A DNA stretch of 52,402 nt from JAAYKS01 sp964479435. Lineage in GTDB: Bacteria; Bacillota; Clostridia; Saccharofermentanales; UBA5734. The notes below the pieces were generated by a model. The model was not told the origin of the DNA and made no database searches. It saw nothing but the letters and a program-made list of their open reading frames with translations. The stretch covers positions 1 to 52,402 of the forward strand of contig CAYZME010000003.1 of the NCBI GenBank assembly GCA_964479435.1. Reading direction: 5' to 3'. Below are positions 9,028-17,278 of the stretch, one piece after another (the first letter of the stretch is position 1; the number at the start of each line of letters is the position of its first letter). The position numbers were made by a program, and so were the translations under genes.

Positions 9028-9867
9028 ATGGAAAGAAAAATAGAACGACAGGTCAGGGGCTATCGGACCCAGGATGGCGCGGGGGTTAAGCTGGTCAGGG
9101 TATTGGGAAATAGAACGGTTGCGGCGTATGACCCGATCCTGATGCTCGATTCTTTTGACAGCAGAAATCCGGAGGATTACACAGCGGGCTTCCCGTTGCA
9201 CCCCCACAGGGGCATCGAAACGATCAGCTATGTTTATCGCGGCTCGATGACCCATCGGGACAGCATCGGCAACGAAGATACCATCGGCGACGGAGAAGTC
9301 CAGTGGATGACGGCGGGGTCGGGAATTATGCACGAAGAGAGATTGCCGGCATCCGAGAGATTGCTGGGGGTGCAGTTGTGGCTGAACCTGCCGGCGAAAG
9401 ATAAAATGGCGCACCCTGCTTACCGCAGCATCAAAAACCCTGAAATTGAAGAGATCGCGTTGGAAAACGGCAAGCTGCGGTTATTGGCAGGCGAATATGA
9501 AGGCAGGCGCGGATTTGTCAGCCGTTATCTGCCATTGGATTATTACGACATCCACTTGAATCCCGGCGCGTCCCTCGTCGTGCAGACTGAGCCCTCGCGC
9601 TCTGTGATGGCGTTCACACTTTTAGGAGATGCGTTGATCGCGGGCGAGCCGGTACAGGAAAAAACGGCGGTACGGCTCAGCGCCGGCGACGCGGTCACCA
9701 TCCAAGCGGCCAACGAGCCGGTACAGGTGCTCTTTATGAGCTCGCAGGCGTTGGCTGAACCGGTCGCATGGGGCGGCCCGATTGTCATGAATACAGAAGC
9801 GGAGCTGAAAAAAGCATTTGACGACTTGGAGAGAGGGACTTTTATACAAGAAAAGATAACGTATTAG
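9028..9867 (+). CDS. Pirin family protein
   Basis: This 279-residue bicupin has the pirin metal-site motifs in the N-terminal cupin: HPHRGIET, the later HEE in GIMHEERLP, and QLWLNLP. Bacterial pirins bind a metal. Some have quercetin dioxygenase activity and others modulate metabolic enzymes, so the role here is undefined. The ATG at 9028 is preceded by GGGGGAGG at a good distance, making it better than the TTG at 8992. The deaminase gene follows 50 bases later on the same strand. Confidence 0.88.
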   Translation: MERKIERQVRGYRTQDGAGVKLVRVLGNRTVAAYDPILMLDSFDSRNPEDYTAGFPLHPHRGIETISYVYRGSMTHRDSIGNEDTIGDGEVQWMTAGSGIMHEERLPASERLLGVQLWLNLPAKDKMAHPAYRSIKNPEIEEIALENGKLRLLAGEYEGRRGFVSRYLPLDYYDIHLNPGASLVVQTEPSRSVMAFTLLGDALIAGEPVQEKTAVRLSAGDAVTIQAANEPVQVLFMSSQALAEPVAWGGPIVMNTEAELKKAFDDLERGTFIQEKITY

Positions 9868-9917
9868 TCGCGAGATGACGGCCCTGTATGCGGTGAAGCG
9901 GGCCAAGGGGGGATTCG

Positions 9918-10568
9918 ATGACTTGGCAGAAACTGGAATTCGGGTGGCAGATGGCCTTTCGCCAGGGATGGAGCGCATTTGGCACCTACACCATTCCCAT
10001 TGGCGCCGTTATCCTCAATGAAAAGAACGAGCTTGTTTCGTCCGGACAAAACATGATCTTCGTAGAGCAGAGTGATTTGCCGGTTCTATATGGAACCAGC
10101 ATCGCCCATGCGGAGATCAACGCGATTGCCCAACTCAAACGCGCCGAGCACCCTCATATTCGCTCGTACACGTTGTACAGCACAACGGAACCCTGCCTGC
10201 TTTGCTTCGGAGCGATTGCGATGGGCAACATCCGGCATTTTAAATACGCCGCGCGCGACCGGTACGCCGGTGCCGCTCGCTTTCACGTGTATAGCGACTA
10301 TGTTCAATCAAAGAAGATCCGGATTGAAGGGCCATATGCGGAGTTGGAGGCGGTACAAACGGCTTTGGCTACCTATTATGAGCTCGAGAAAAATCTGCCA
10401 AACCAACAGCAGATCCTTTCTCACATGACTATGGACTGCCCCGACGGCGTGCGCGCCGGGCGCGAGCTGTTTGCGCTAGCCACATTGAGAAAGATCTCTT
10501 TGCGAAACGGGTCCGTAGCAGAAGCCTTTGCGGCGATAAACGAACAGCTCGGACGAGTCGATCCCTGA
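9918..10568 (+). CDS. Cytidine/deoxycytidylate deaminase-fold nucleoside deaminase
   Basis: The 216-residue protein has the zinc deaminase signature: HAEINAI (His and catalytic Glu) and, about 30 residues later, PCLLC. These bind one zinc that activates water for hydrolytic removal of an amino group from a base or nucleoside. The C-terminal ~80 residues, helical in appearance, extend past the usual ~150-residue domain and may set substrate choice. GGGGGG lies just upstream of the ATG. The substrate (guanine, cytosine, a tRNA base or another) cannot be told from motifs. Confidence 0.82.
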   Translation: MTWQKLEFGWQMAFRQGWSAFGTYTIPIGAVILNEKNELVSSGQNMIFVEQSDLPVLYGTSIAHAEINAIAQLKRAEHPHIRSYTLYSTTEPCLLCFGAIAMGNIRHFKYAARDRYAGAARFHVYSDYVQSKKIRIEGPYAELEAVQTALATYYELEKNLPNQQQILSHMTMDCPDGVRAGRELFALATLRKISLRNGSVAEAFAAINEQLGRVDP

Positions 10569-10571
10569 AGG

Positions 10572-10736
10572 ATGTCTCAGAGAGGAGTAAAAGGTCCCAT
10601 TTACAACCAAGCGAACGCGGAGCAGAGCGAGCGCCTCCTGCGCGCCGCTTATACCTACGCGCTGGCCCGCGCGGATACGCGGCGACGGGGCGGCCAAAAA
10701 GGAGCGACAACAGGATGCTTTGAGACCCGTACGTAG
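10572..10736 (+). CDS. Possible small ORF, 54 codons
   Basis: An ATG 3 bases after the deaminase stop opens a frame of 54 codons that could be translated by coupling. The peptide is polar and rich in Arg and Ala and matches no family I know. No strong ribosome binding site is visible. It may be a chance frame in a 292-base gap. Confidence 0.22.
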   Translation: MSQRGVKGPIYNQANAEQSERLLRAAYTYALARADTRRRGGQKGATTGCFETRT

Positions 10737-10747
10737 TATGATCAATT

Positions 10748-10770
10748 GGAGGCTTCTTTCGACAGCCTCC
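10748..10770. other. Intergenic hairpin
   Basis: GGAGGCT pairs with AGCCTCC over a 9-base loop. There is no T-run after it, so it is not a typical intrinsic terminator. It sits about 90 bases before the uracil-DNA-glycosylase-like gene. Confidence 0.35.
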
Positions 10771-10860
10771 CGGGATGAATGGACACCGCCGCCGGCTTGT
10801 ACCCAGCGCGTACGGCCGTAACCGCGAGTAAACCGAAAGAAGCGTGAGGGAGGTCTTGCA

Positions 10861-11442
10861 ATGACGGTATGGGACGAAATCAGAAATGCGATCATGGCGG
10901 ACGCGATGAATGCCTCGTATACAGAAAACGGCATCCCGCCCTTGTATACGGCTTCGCGCAAGGCGCGGATTGTCATCGTCGGGCAGGCGCCGGGTCGGCA
11001 AGCCGAAGAAACCAGGCTGATTTGGAATGACTTGAGCGGGGATCGGTTGCGCGAATGGATGGGCGTTACACGGGCAGAATTCTATGACAGCGGCCATATT
11101 GCGCTGCTGCCGATGGATTTCTATTTCCCCGGCAAATCCAAATCCGGCGATTTGCCGCCGCGCAAAGGCTTTGCCGAAAAATGGCATCCGCGGCTGCTGG
11201 CCGAGATGCCCGATCTGGCGATCACTTTTCTCATCGGCAGCTACGCGCAGAAATATTATCTGGGCGAGCGGCGTGAAAAGAACCTGACAGAGACCGTGCG
11301 CCATTTTGACAAATACCTGCCGGCGTATTTGCCGCTGGTCCACCCGTCCCCGCTCAACCAGAGATGGCTCAAAAAGAATCCCTGGTTTGAAACCGATGTG
11401 GTGCGCGCGCTGCGGGACAAGGTACAGGAAGTTCTCCGGTAA
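10861..11442 (+). CDS. Uracil-DNA glycosylase superfamily protein
   Basis: This 193-residue protein has the superfamily's motif 1 as VIVGQAPGRQAEE (about residues 38-50) and motif 2 as LVHPSPLN (about 159-166), with a hydrophobic strand ITFLIGSYA between. It belongs to the COG1573-like group that excises uracil or related lesions from DNA, or is a relative with another nucleotide substrate. No CxxC iron-sulfur ligands are visible, unlike family 4 enzymes. The ATG at 10861 follows GGGAGG. Confidence 0.8.
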   Translation: MTVWDEIRNAIMADAMNASYTENGIPPLYTASRKARIVIVGQAPGRQAEETRLIWNDLSGDRLREWMGVTRAEFYDSGHIALLPMDFYFPGKSKSGDLPPRKGFAEKWHPRLLAEMPDLAITFLIGSYAQKYYLGERREKNLTETVRHFDKYLPAYLPLVHPSPLNQRWLKKNPWFETDVVRALRDKVQEVLR

Positions 11443-11496
11443 AAAACGATCGCCTCCCCGCCCGCACGGGCAACCCGCGTGGGCAAGAAGGCGATT
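11441..11496 (-). terminator. Intrinsic terminator after the GH120 gene
   Basis: On the minus strand ATCGCC (11495-11490) and GGCGAT (11454-11449) form the stem base, with a further GC-rich inverted repeat inside. The structure is followed by CG and a run of six T's (11446-11441). It ends the GH120 transcript against the convergent glycosylase gene. Confidence 0.7.
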
Positions 11497-11522
11497 GGAT
11501 CCTCCTGGAGATCGGGTGGCGC

Positions 11523-13505
11523 CTAGAGAGAAAATTTCTCACCGGGCGCGGCAAAGGGCCCCGGGATGACATCGACGCCGCGATGGTTGCCTGAATAATC
11601 GCAGTCGAAACGAATCGGTGTGCCGTCGGCGTTTTCAAAGGGCTGCTCGGGCTCGAAGGCTTTGCCCAGGACATCGGTGTGAATCATGCGGTTGCAAAAA
11701 CCCGCGATCTTGTCATACACGTTGGTGTGCAACACATATTGACCGTCGGTTTCCACCAGTTGTACGAAAACATCCTCATCCGCCACACACAAAGCGTTGA
11801 CTTCTTTCTGGCATGGCTTCGCGCCTTTCAGGTACGCGTTGCCTTCGCACCAAACCGGCAAGTGGCCGGCGTGGACGGGCGCCAACGCCCGCATATTCGC
11901 GCGGTTGTCAAAGTCAAATTGCGCGATCCACTCCGCATACGTGGGGTAAGCATCGAAAACATGCGTGCCGGCCTGGCGGTTTTCCGGTTCGGTGGTGGGC
12001 CCCTGGTCGTGATGAATGACCAAGTCATCGGCCGGCCAATTCTGGACAAAAATATTGTTGTAGAAGCGGTCGTCGCCGTGCAGGATCGTCATAAAACCCA
12101 TCACTTCCGTGCGGTGCGGAATGTGGTAGGGCGTATAGCGTGGCCCCGTGCCGCCGCCGACGTTGGTCAAAGCGCCGCAGATCAGATTGTGCACCATCGC
12201 CACCCCCTGGGTCGCGAAGCGCAGGCTGGCATCGGAAAGCAGAATGTTGTTGTCGATCAGGGTCGGCCCATGGCTGACTTCTACAAACAGGTCTTGTGAC
12301 ATCATGCCGCCGGCCAGATGTTGGGCAAAAGCCGGGCGCTGGTTGTCGTGCAAGAGGTTTTGCGACAGACGGGTGCCCTGGGCTTCCCAATCGCACCAGA
12401 TCCCCATGGTGCAATGGTGGACGTGGTTGCGGCGCATCAGGACATCGATGGGCGCGTGCATTTTGATGCCGGCGATCTCCGCTCCCCCCAACTCCATCAT
12501 GTTGTTGATGTGGTGGATGTGGTTGTCTTCGATCACACTAAAGACACCGCCCATCCGCCCGATGATACCGCCTTGCTCACAGTGATGGATGTCGCAGCGG
12601 CGGATGAGGTGGCTGCCGATGTTTTCCTTGAGCCACCCGTGATACTGGCCGCGGCACACTGCGTCGCGCTCCATCTGTGTCGGGCTTTTGACATGTTTGT
12701 GGGTAAAATAATGATCGTTGTCCGGATCCAGATATTTGCCCAGTGAGATCCCCGCGCACTTGCTGTAAGCGATCTCGCAGTCTTCGATGATCCAGCCTTT
12801 GCTCCAATGGGGGCCGATCATGCCATCCTGGAACGCGGCGGGCGGCGCCCAGGTTGTGGCGGCTTTTTCGATCTTGAAGCCGCTGACCGTGTGATAGTCA
12901 ACACCTGTGCGCGAAGGCATGAAGCAGCGGCGGCGGACATGGATTTCCACATCTTCCTGGTTGGGATCCCGGCCTTGGAAATTGGCGTACAGGACGGTTT
13001 CATCGGTGCTTTCATCTTGCTCCGCGTACCATTTGAACACAGATTCTTCCGGCACCCAGCTGCAGGCGTACACTTCGCCCGCGATGCACGCGTCCAGAGA
13101 CGTGGCCTGGTAGAGCGCTTTGCCGTTGAGATACACACAGCCCGTGTGCTTATTGGGCGTGGCAAAATACCAATCGCCGTATACCAGTGTGGTATACGGG
13201 TTGTAATCGCCAAATGTGCTGTTGGGGATGCGGCTGACCCAGACCTGCTTGTCGAACGGCTGCCAGTTATTGACCGGTTCGGCGCCGGTGATGACGGCGC
13301 CCAGCGGCGTTGTGCTGGTGTACGTGATGCGGGCGTCGGCCGTGCCGGCATGGGCCGGATCGACGGACTCGCGATACACACCGGGGGCTACCCACACGTG
13401 ATCGCCGGGGCGCGCTCGTTTCGCGGCTTCCTGAATCCGCCGAAAAGGCCTTTCGGCGGATCCGTCGCCATTTCTCGCTGCGTTGATGTCGACATAATAA
13501 TGCAT
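11523..13505 (-). CDS. GH120 beta-xylosidase
   Basis: The 660-residue protein is a right-handed beta-helix enzyme. Motifs that I recognise from Thermoanaerobacterium XylC are VYLNG, YANFQGRDPNQE, ATTWAPP and GPHWSKGWIIED. Asp372 (WCDWEAQGTR) and Glu409 (FVEVSHGP) correspond to that enzyme's nucleophile and acid/base. The two are about 37 residues apart instead of the 23 I recall, because about 14 extra residues (around AFAQHLAGGMMSQ) intervene. It releases xylose from xylo-oligosaccharides in the cytoplasm, having no signal peptide. The ATG at 13505 has AGGAGG 7 bases upstream, against the GTG at 13526. Confidence 0.9.
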   Translation of the reverse strand: MHYYVDINAARNGDGSAERPFRRIQEAAKRARPGDHVWVAPGVYRESVDPAHAGTADARITYTSTTPLGAVITGAEPVNNWQPFDKQVWVSRIPNSTFGDYNPYTTLVYGDWYFATPNKHTGCVYLNGKALYQATSLDACIAGEVYACSWVPEESVFKWYAEQDESTDETVLYANFQGRDPNQEDVEIHVRRRCFMPSRTGVDYHTVSGFKIEKAATTWAPPAAFQDGMIGPHWSKGWIIEDCEIAYSKCAGISLGKYLDPDNDHYFTHKHVKSPTQMERDAVCRGQYHGWLKENIGSHLIRRCDIHHCEQGGIIGRMGGVFSVIEDNHIHHINNMMELGGAEIAGIKMHAPIDVLMRRNHVHHCTMGIWCDWEAQGTRLSQNLLHDNQRPAFAQHLAGGMMSQDLFVEVSHGPTLIDNNILLSDASLRFATQGVAMVHNLICGALTNVGGGTGPRYTPYHIPHRTEVMGFMTILHGDDRFYNNIFVQNWPADDLVIHHDQGPTTEPENRQAGTHVFDAYPTYAEWIAQFDFDNRANMRALAPVHAGHLPVWCEGNAYLKGAKPCQKEVNALCVADEDVFVQLVETDGQYVLHTNVYDKIAGFCNRMIHTDVLGKAFEPEQPFENADGTPIRFDCDYSGNHRGVDVIPGPFAAPGEKFSL

Positions 13506-13560
13506 AAAAAACCTCCTGCGATGCATTCACACGTGCCATTGGGTTTTAGGGCTTGTCTGT

Positions 13561-13566
13561 ATTATA
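13561..13566 (-). promoter_or_regulatory. Candidate -10 box for GH120
   Basis: The minus strand reads TATAAT about 55 bases before the GH120 start, just past the HD gene's stop codon. The -35 region is weak. If real, GH120 can be transcribed apart from the HD gene. Confidence 0.4.
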
Positions 13567-13572
13567 AACCTA

Positions 13573-14184
13573 TTAATCCACGGTATCGGGGTCCGCGAGC
13601 AGGTACCCTTTCGCGCAGGCGTCGGCGATGATGGCTTCGACGACCGCCCACAAGGCGGGGAGCGCGGCGCGCACCGGCTCCATACGCTGCCGGACTTGGC
13701 TCGCGGTAATCCCGCCATGCGCGGTCCACGTGTGGCCGTCGGTCTGATGGTTGGCAAGGAGAGGTTGCAGACGATCGATCGCCGACGCGTACAGCGCGTC
13801 GGCGGTTTCCATACGGTCGAACTCTTCCCACAACAAACGAAAGTGCCGTGCTTGGTCCGGCGGCAGCAGGGAAAACAGACGGTCGGCGGCGGCCTGTTCG
13901 CGCGCGGCTTTATCGCGGTACCCCGTCGTGTCGTAGGCGAATGTGTCGCCGGCGTCAATCTCGACCAAGTCGTGCAAGAGGGTCATCTGCAAGACCCGGT
14001 GGAGATCGACCTGGTCAGAAGCCGCGTATTCGTGAAGCGTCAGAGCCATCAAAGCGATGTGCCACGAATGCTCGGCGTCGTTTTCGCGCCGCGACTTGTC
14101 CATCACCAGGGATTGGCGCAGGATGTTTTTGAGCTGATCCACCTCGGTGAGGAATGCCAATTGTCGGGTCAATCTTTCTGTCAT
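13573..14184 (-). CDS. HD-domain phosphohydrolase (HDDC2/YfbR-like)
   Basis: This 203-residue protein carries the HD motif pattern H...HD...D: ENDAEHSWH (about 34-42), LLHDLVEIDAGD (about 69-80), and a later conserved Asp in SAIDRLQPLL. The family includes 5'-deoxynucleotidases such as YfbR, which need a divalent metal and hydrolyse deoxynucleoside monophosphates in the cytoplasm. The gene sits upstream of GH120 on the same strand with a 67-base gap. Substrate is inferred from the family only. Confidence 0.82.
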   Translation of the reverse strand: MTERLTRQLAFLTEVDQLKNILRQSLVMDKSRRENDAEHSWHIALMALTLHEYAASDQVDLHRVLQMTLLHDLVEIDAGDTFAYDTTGYRDKAAREQAAADRLFSLLPPDQARHFRLLWEEFDRMETADALYASAIDRLQPLLANHQTDGHTWTAHGGITASQVRQRMEPVRAALPALWAVVEAIIADACAKGYLLADPDTVD

Positions 14185-14225
14185 CGCGCGCCCTCTTTTT
14201 GTTCGATTTTAGCACAGCCGACCTG

Positions 14226-14231
14226 TATAAT
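14226..14231 (+). promoter_or_regulatory. Candidate -10 box upstream of pckG leader
   Basis: TATAAT at 14226-14231 with TCGATT (14203-14208, poor) 17 bases before it. Transcription from here would include the folded leader and short ORF ahead of pckG. Confidence 0.45.
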
Positions 14232-14256
14232 TTAGATAGCAGAAAAAAGGAAAAGA

Positions 14257-14345
14257 CGCCGGATTGAATGAATGCGAAGCGAAAGGTGCAAATCCGCAAC
14301 CCGGCGAGGAGGAAAATGCAAAAAATCCCGGCTGAATTTTGTTGA
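14257..14345 (+). promoter_or_regulatory. Structured pckG leader with nine-codon ORF
   Basis: CGGATT (14260-14265) can pair with AATCCG (14291-14296). The overlapping CGCCGG (14257-14262) can instead pair with CCGGCG (14301-14306). The two pairings share bases 14260-14262, so they exclude each other. Next comes GAGGAGG and a nine-codon ORF (14316-14345, MQKIPAEFC). The arrangement resembles an attenuator or a small riboswitch, but it matches no class that I can name. Confidence 0.4.
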
Positions 14346-14376
14346 AACAGCGGGTGCGCTTATGGTAAATTATACT
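14342..14376 (+). promoter_or_regulatory. Second candidate pckG promoter
   Basis: TTGAAA (14342-14347) stands 18 bases before TAAATT (14366-14371), with TATACT (14371-14376) overlapping as an alternative -10 at a poor distance. It lies about 120 bases before the pckG start. Confidence 0.35.
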
Positions 14377-14494
14377 GACTTGGGATCATAATTTGCCGTA
14401 TATCGGCATTTTCCTCAGCCCAAAACAGCGGTTCCCCCGCGTTTTCCCGATCGCGCACGGAGGAGTCACCAAAAAGAAAGAGAGTGAGATACGC

Positions 14495-16291
14495 ATGACG
14501 AAGCACAAAAAATTGCAAGAATGGGTGGATGAGGTTGCACGTTTATGTAAACCCGACCGCATCCACTGGTGCGATGGCAGCCAGGAGGAAAACGACCGCC
14601 TGCTGCAAATGGCAGTGGATAGCGGCCTGGCGATTCCTCTGAATCCGGAAAAACGCCCCGGTTGCTATCTGTTCCGCAGCCAACCTTCCGATGTGGCGCG
14701 TGTCGAGGACCGCACATACATCGCGTCAAAGAAACAAGAGGACGCGGGACCGACCAACAACTGGATCGATCCGGACGAATTGAAAAAGACCATGACGGGC
14801 CTGTATGACGGATGTATGCAAGGGCGCACCATGTATGTCATCCCCTTTTCCATGGGTCCGCTTGGCTCGGACAGCGCCAAGATCGGCGTCGAAGTGACCG
14901 ACAGCGAGTATGTCGTCGTCAACATGCGCATCATGACCCGTATGGGCCAGCCGGTGCTGGACCTGTTGGGCGAAGAGGGTGAATTCGTGCCCTGTCTGCA
15001 TTCGGTCGGCGCTCCGCTGGCGGAAGGCGAAAAGGATGAGGGCTGGCCGTGCGCGCCGATGGAGCAAAAATACATCAGCCACTTCCCCGAGGACAAAACC
15101 ATCTGGTCGTTCGGCTCGGGTTACGGCGGCAACGCGCTGCTGGGCAAAAAGTGTTTTGCTTTGCGGATCGCTTCTGTTCAAGCGCATGAGGAAGGCTGGC
15201 TGGCCGAGCACATGCTCATCTTGCGCATCACCAGCCCCGAGGGTGTGACCAAATACATCGCCGGCGCGTTCCCCAGCGCGTGCGGCAAAACCAACCTGGC
15301 GATGCTGGTGCCGACCATTCCCGGCTGGAAAGTGGAGACCATCGGCGATGACATCGCCTGGATGAAATTCGGCCAGGACGGGCGCCTGTACGCCATCAAC
15401 CCCGAATCGGGATTTTTCGGCGTCGCCCCCGGCACTTCGATGGAATCCAATCCCAACGCGATGCTGACCATCACCCGAAACACCATTTTCACCAATGTCG
15501 CGCTGACCGATGACGGCGACGTGTGGTGGGAGGGGATCGGCTATGACGCCCCCGATCATTTGATCGATTGGACCGGCAAAGACTGGACACCCGCCTCCTC
15601 GACCCCGGCCGCGCACCCCAACGCGCGCTTTACCGCGCCGGCCAGCCAGTGCCCGGCCATCGCGCCGGAGTGGGAAGACCCCAAGGGGGTGCCCATTTCC
15701 GCCATCCTCATCGGCGGCCGCCGCCCGCGGACGATCCCGCTGGTGCATGAAAGCTTCGACTGGAAACATGGAATTTACATGGGCTCAGTCATGGGCTCCG
15801 AGATCACAGCCGCCGCCATTTCGGACAGCATCGGCAAGGTCCGCAGGGATCCGTTCGCGATGCTCCCGTTCTGCGGATACCATATCTGTGACTACCTGCA
15901 GCACTGGTTGGACATCGGCGAGGGTGCGGACGAAAGCAAGTTGCCCAAGATTTTCTTTGTCAACTGGTTCCGCAAAACCGACGATGGCAAATGGCTCTGG
16001 CCGGGATTCGGCGAAAACAGCCGCGTGCTCAAATGGATCATCGAGCGCGTGTCGGGAACCGGAAAAGCGGTGGAAACGCCCATCGGCTACATGCCGACAC
16101 TGGATGGCATTGACCGCGATGGCCTGGATGTCAGTGACGCAGACATGCAAGAGTTGATCGCAGTCGACAAAGAAGACTGGGAGCAGGAATTGGCTTCGAT
16201 CCGCGCGTACTACGAAAGCTTTGGCGACAAATTGCCCGCCGAGATGGTGCGCCAGCTGGAGGCGGTTGAAGCGCGTCTGGCTCAGATGTAA
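14495..16291 (+). CDS. pckG: Phosphoenolpyruvate carboxykinase (GTP)
   Basis: This 598-residue enzyme interconverts oxaloacetate and phosphoenolpyruvate with GTP/GDP. In anaerobes it often runs toward oxaloacetate to feed succinate and amino acids. It has the GTP-type signature DAGPTNNW near residue 87 and the P-loop FPSACGKTN with its reactive cysteine near residue 270. GDDIAWMKF follows, then RRPRTIPLV. Length matches the family (about 600). The frame opens at 14393, but the ATG at 14495 begins a normal N-terminus. A folded leader precedes it and a strong hairpin follows it, so it is probably monocistronic. Confidence 0.95.
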   Translation: MTKHKKLQEWVDEVARLCKPDRIHWCDGSQEENDRLLQMAVDSGLAIPLNPEKRPGCYLFRSQPSDVARVEDRTYIASKKQEDAGPTNNWIDPDELKKTMTGLYDGCMQGRTMYVIPFSMGPLGSDSAKIGVEVTDSEYVVVNMRIMTRMGQPVLDLLGEEGEFVPCLHSVGAPLAEGEKDEGWPCAPMEQKYISHFPEDKTIWSFGSGYGGNALLGKKCFALRIASVQAHEEGWLAEHMLILRITSPEGVTKYIAGAFPSACGKTNLAMLVPTIPGWKVETIGDDIAWMKFGQDGRLYAINPESGFFGVAPGTSMESNPNAMLTITRNTIFTNVALTDDGDVWWEGIGYDAPDHLIDWTGKDWTPASSTPAAHPNARFTAPASQCPAIAPEWEDPKGVPISAILIGGRRPRTIPLVHESFDWKHGIYMGSVMGSEITAAAISDSIGKVRRDPFAMLPFCGYHICDYLQHWLDIGEGADESKLPKIFFVNWFRKTDDGKWLWPGFGENSRVLKWIIERVSGTGKAVETPIGYMPTLDGIDRDGLDVSDADMQELIAVDKEDWEQELASIRAYYESFGDKLPAEMVRQLEAVEARLAQM

Positions 16292-16321
16292 GCAACGAAG
16301 CATCATTAAGTATGCTCACAC

Positions 16322-16350
16322 AAAGCGGCAGGTTTCGCGCCTGCCGCTTT
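16322..16350 (+). terminator. Terminator hairpin after pckG
   Basis: AAAGCGGCAGG (16322-16332) pairs perfectly with CCTGCCGCTTT (16340-16350) over a 7-base loop. The T-tract is short (three T's inside the stem), so it may be a partial terminator or a 3' stabiliser. Confidence 0.65.
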
Positions 16351-16416
16351 GGCGTGGTGGGATCATCGCGCCGGATGTGGCACAATCAAAGATAAAAACG
16401 CGGGAGGCGAAACAGG

Positions 16417-17160
16417 ATGAAGCGACCGGCGATGGTGCTTTTTGATTTGGGCGATACGGTGATCACCAGCCGGGATGGGGCGCCTTTTGATTACGAAGCG
16501 GGTTTTCGCGCGGTCCTGTCACACGCGACGACCCAGCCCGACCCTTTGGACGCCGGCGAATGGGCGGCCGCGTATCTTGATTACGAGCGCGCCCGGCGTG
16601 AGCAGACCGCCGGCCGCGGCGACCTGACGATGGAGATCCCTTTTTCCACCGCGTTGCGGCAAGTGCTCGCGTTACGCGGCATCGCGCTGGACATCCCCTG
16701 GGTGGAAGCGGCCGGGCTCTATTGGGAAAACCGTACGCAATACGACGCCTGCGAAGGCATCGGCGCGCTGTTGCGGCAGATGGCTTCGCTCGGCGTCCGC
16801 GCCGCGATGATTACCAACAACATGTTTCAGGAAGAGCTGATCCGCCAGCGGCTTGACAGCCTGTTGCCGCAGCACGGGTTTGAGTTTATTCTGTCGAGCG
16901 CGGACTACGGCGTCGCCAAGCCGGACGCGCGTTTGTTCCAGATCGCGCTGCGCCGCGCGGGATTGGACGCCGGGCAAGTGTGGTACGCCGGGGACAGCTG
17001 GTCCAACGATGTCCGGGGCGCCGCGGCCGTCGGGATTTTTCCCGTCTGGTATACCCGTTACCGCAGCGGCCAGCCCCGGCCGGCCGACGATACCCCGCAC
17101 CTGCGTGCGGCGGATTGGTCCGTCCTGGCCGAAACGCTGACACTTTGCCCGCGCGACTAA
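16417..17160 (+). CDS. HAD-superfamily hydrolase
   Basis: The 247-residue protein has all four HAD motifs: FDLGDT (nucleophile Asp, residues 9-14), MITNN (about 131-135), the Lys in VAKPD (about 167), and GDSWSND (about 191-197). A helical cap lies between motifs I and II. These are typical phosphatases of small phosphorylated metabolites in the cytoplasm, and the substrate is unknown. GGGAGG precedes the ATG. The MATE gene follows after about 120 bases. Confidence 0.85.
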   Translation: MKRPAMVLFDLGDTVITSRDGAPFDYEAGFRAVLSHATTQPDPLDAGEWAAAYLDYERARREQTAGRGDLTMEIPFSTALRQVLALRGIALDIPWVEAAGLYWENRTQYDACEGIGALLRQMASLGVRAAMITNNMFQEELIRQRLDSLLPQHGFEFILSSADYGVAKPDARLFQIALRRAGLDAGQVWYAGDSWSNDVRGAAAVGIFPVWYTRYRSGQPRPADDTPHLRAADWSVLAETLTLCPRD

Positions 17161-17168
17161 AATCCGCC

Positions 17169-17174
17169 TATAAT
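17169..17174 (+). promoter_or_regulatory. Candidate -10 box for the MATE gene
   Basis: A perfect TATAAT lies 9 bases after the HAD stop codon and about 105 bases before the MATE start. The -35 is poor (TTTGCC at 19 bases). Confidence 0.35.
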
Positions 17175-17278
17175 GAACCAGCCCGTCGACTCCCTGCGCG
17201 CAGTCATTCGGGAGAACCGCCTGTCCATTAGAAAATCTGTTCATTGGAGCACTTGCTCATTGGAAAGAAGCACAAAAA

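Noticed and set aside
10429..11343. Long minus-strand frame of 304 codons
   Set aside because: It overlaps the deaminase and uracil-DNA-glycosylase-like genes, is rich in Arg/Pro/His as expected of a GC-rich shadow frame, and has no ribosome binding site.
14726..15769. Minus-strand frame of 347 codons
   Set aside because: It lies entirely inside pckG on the opposite strand and shows no family motif. High GC makes such frames common.
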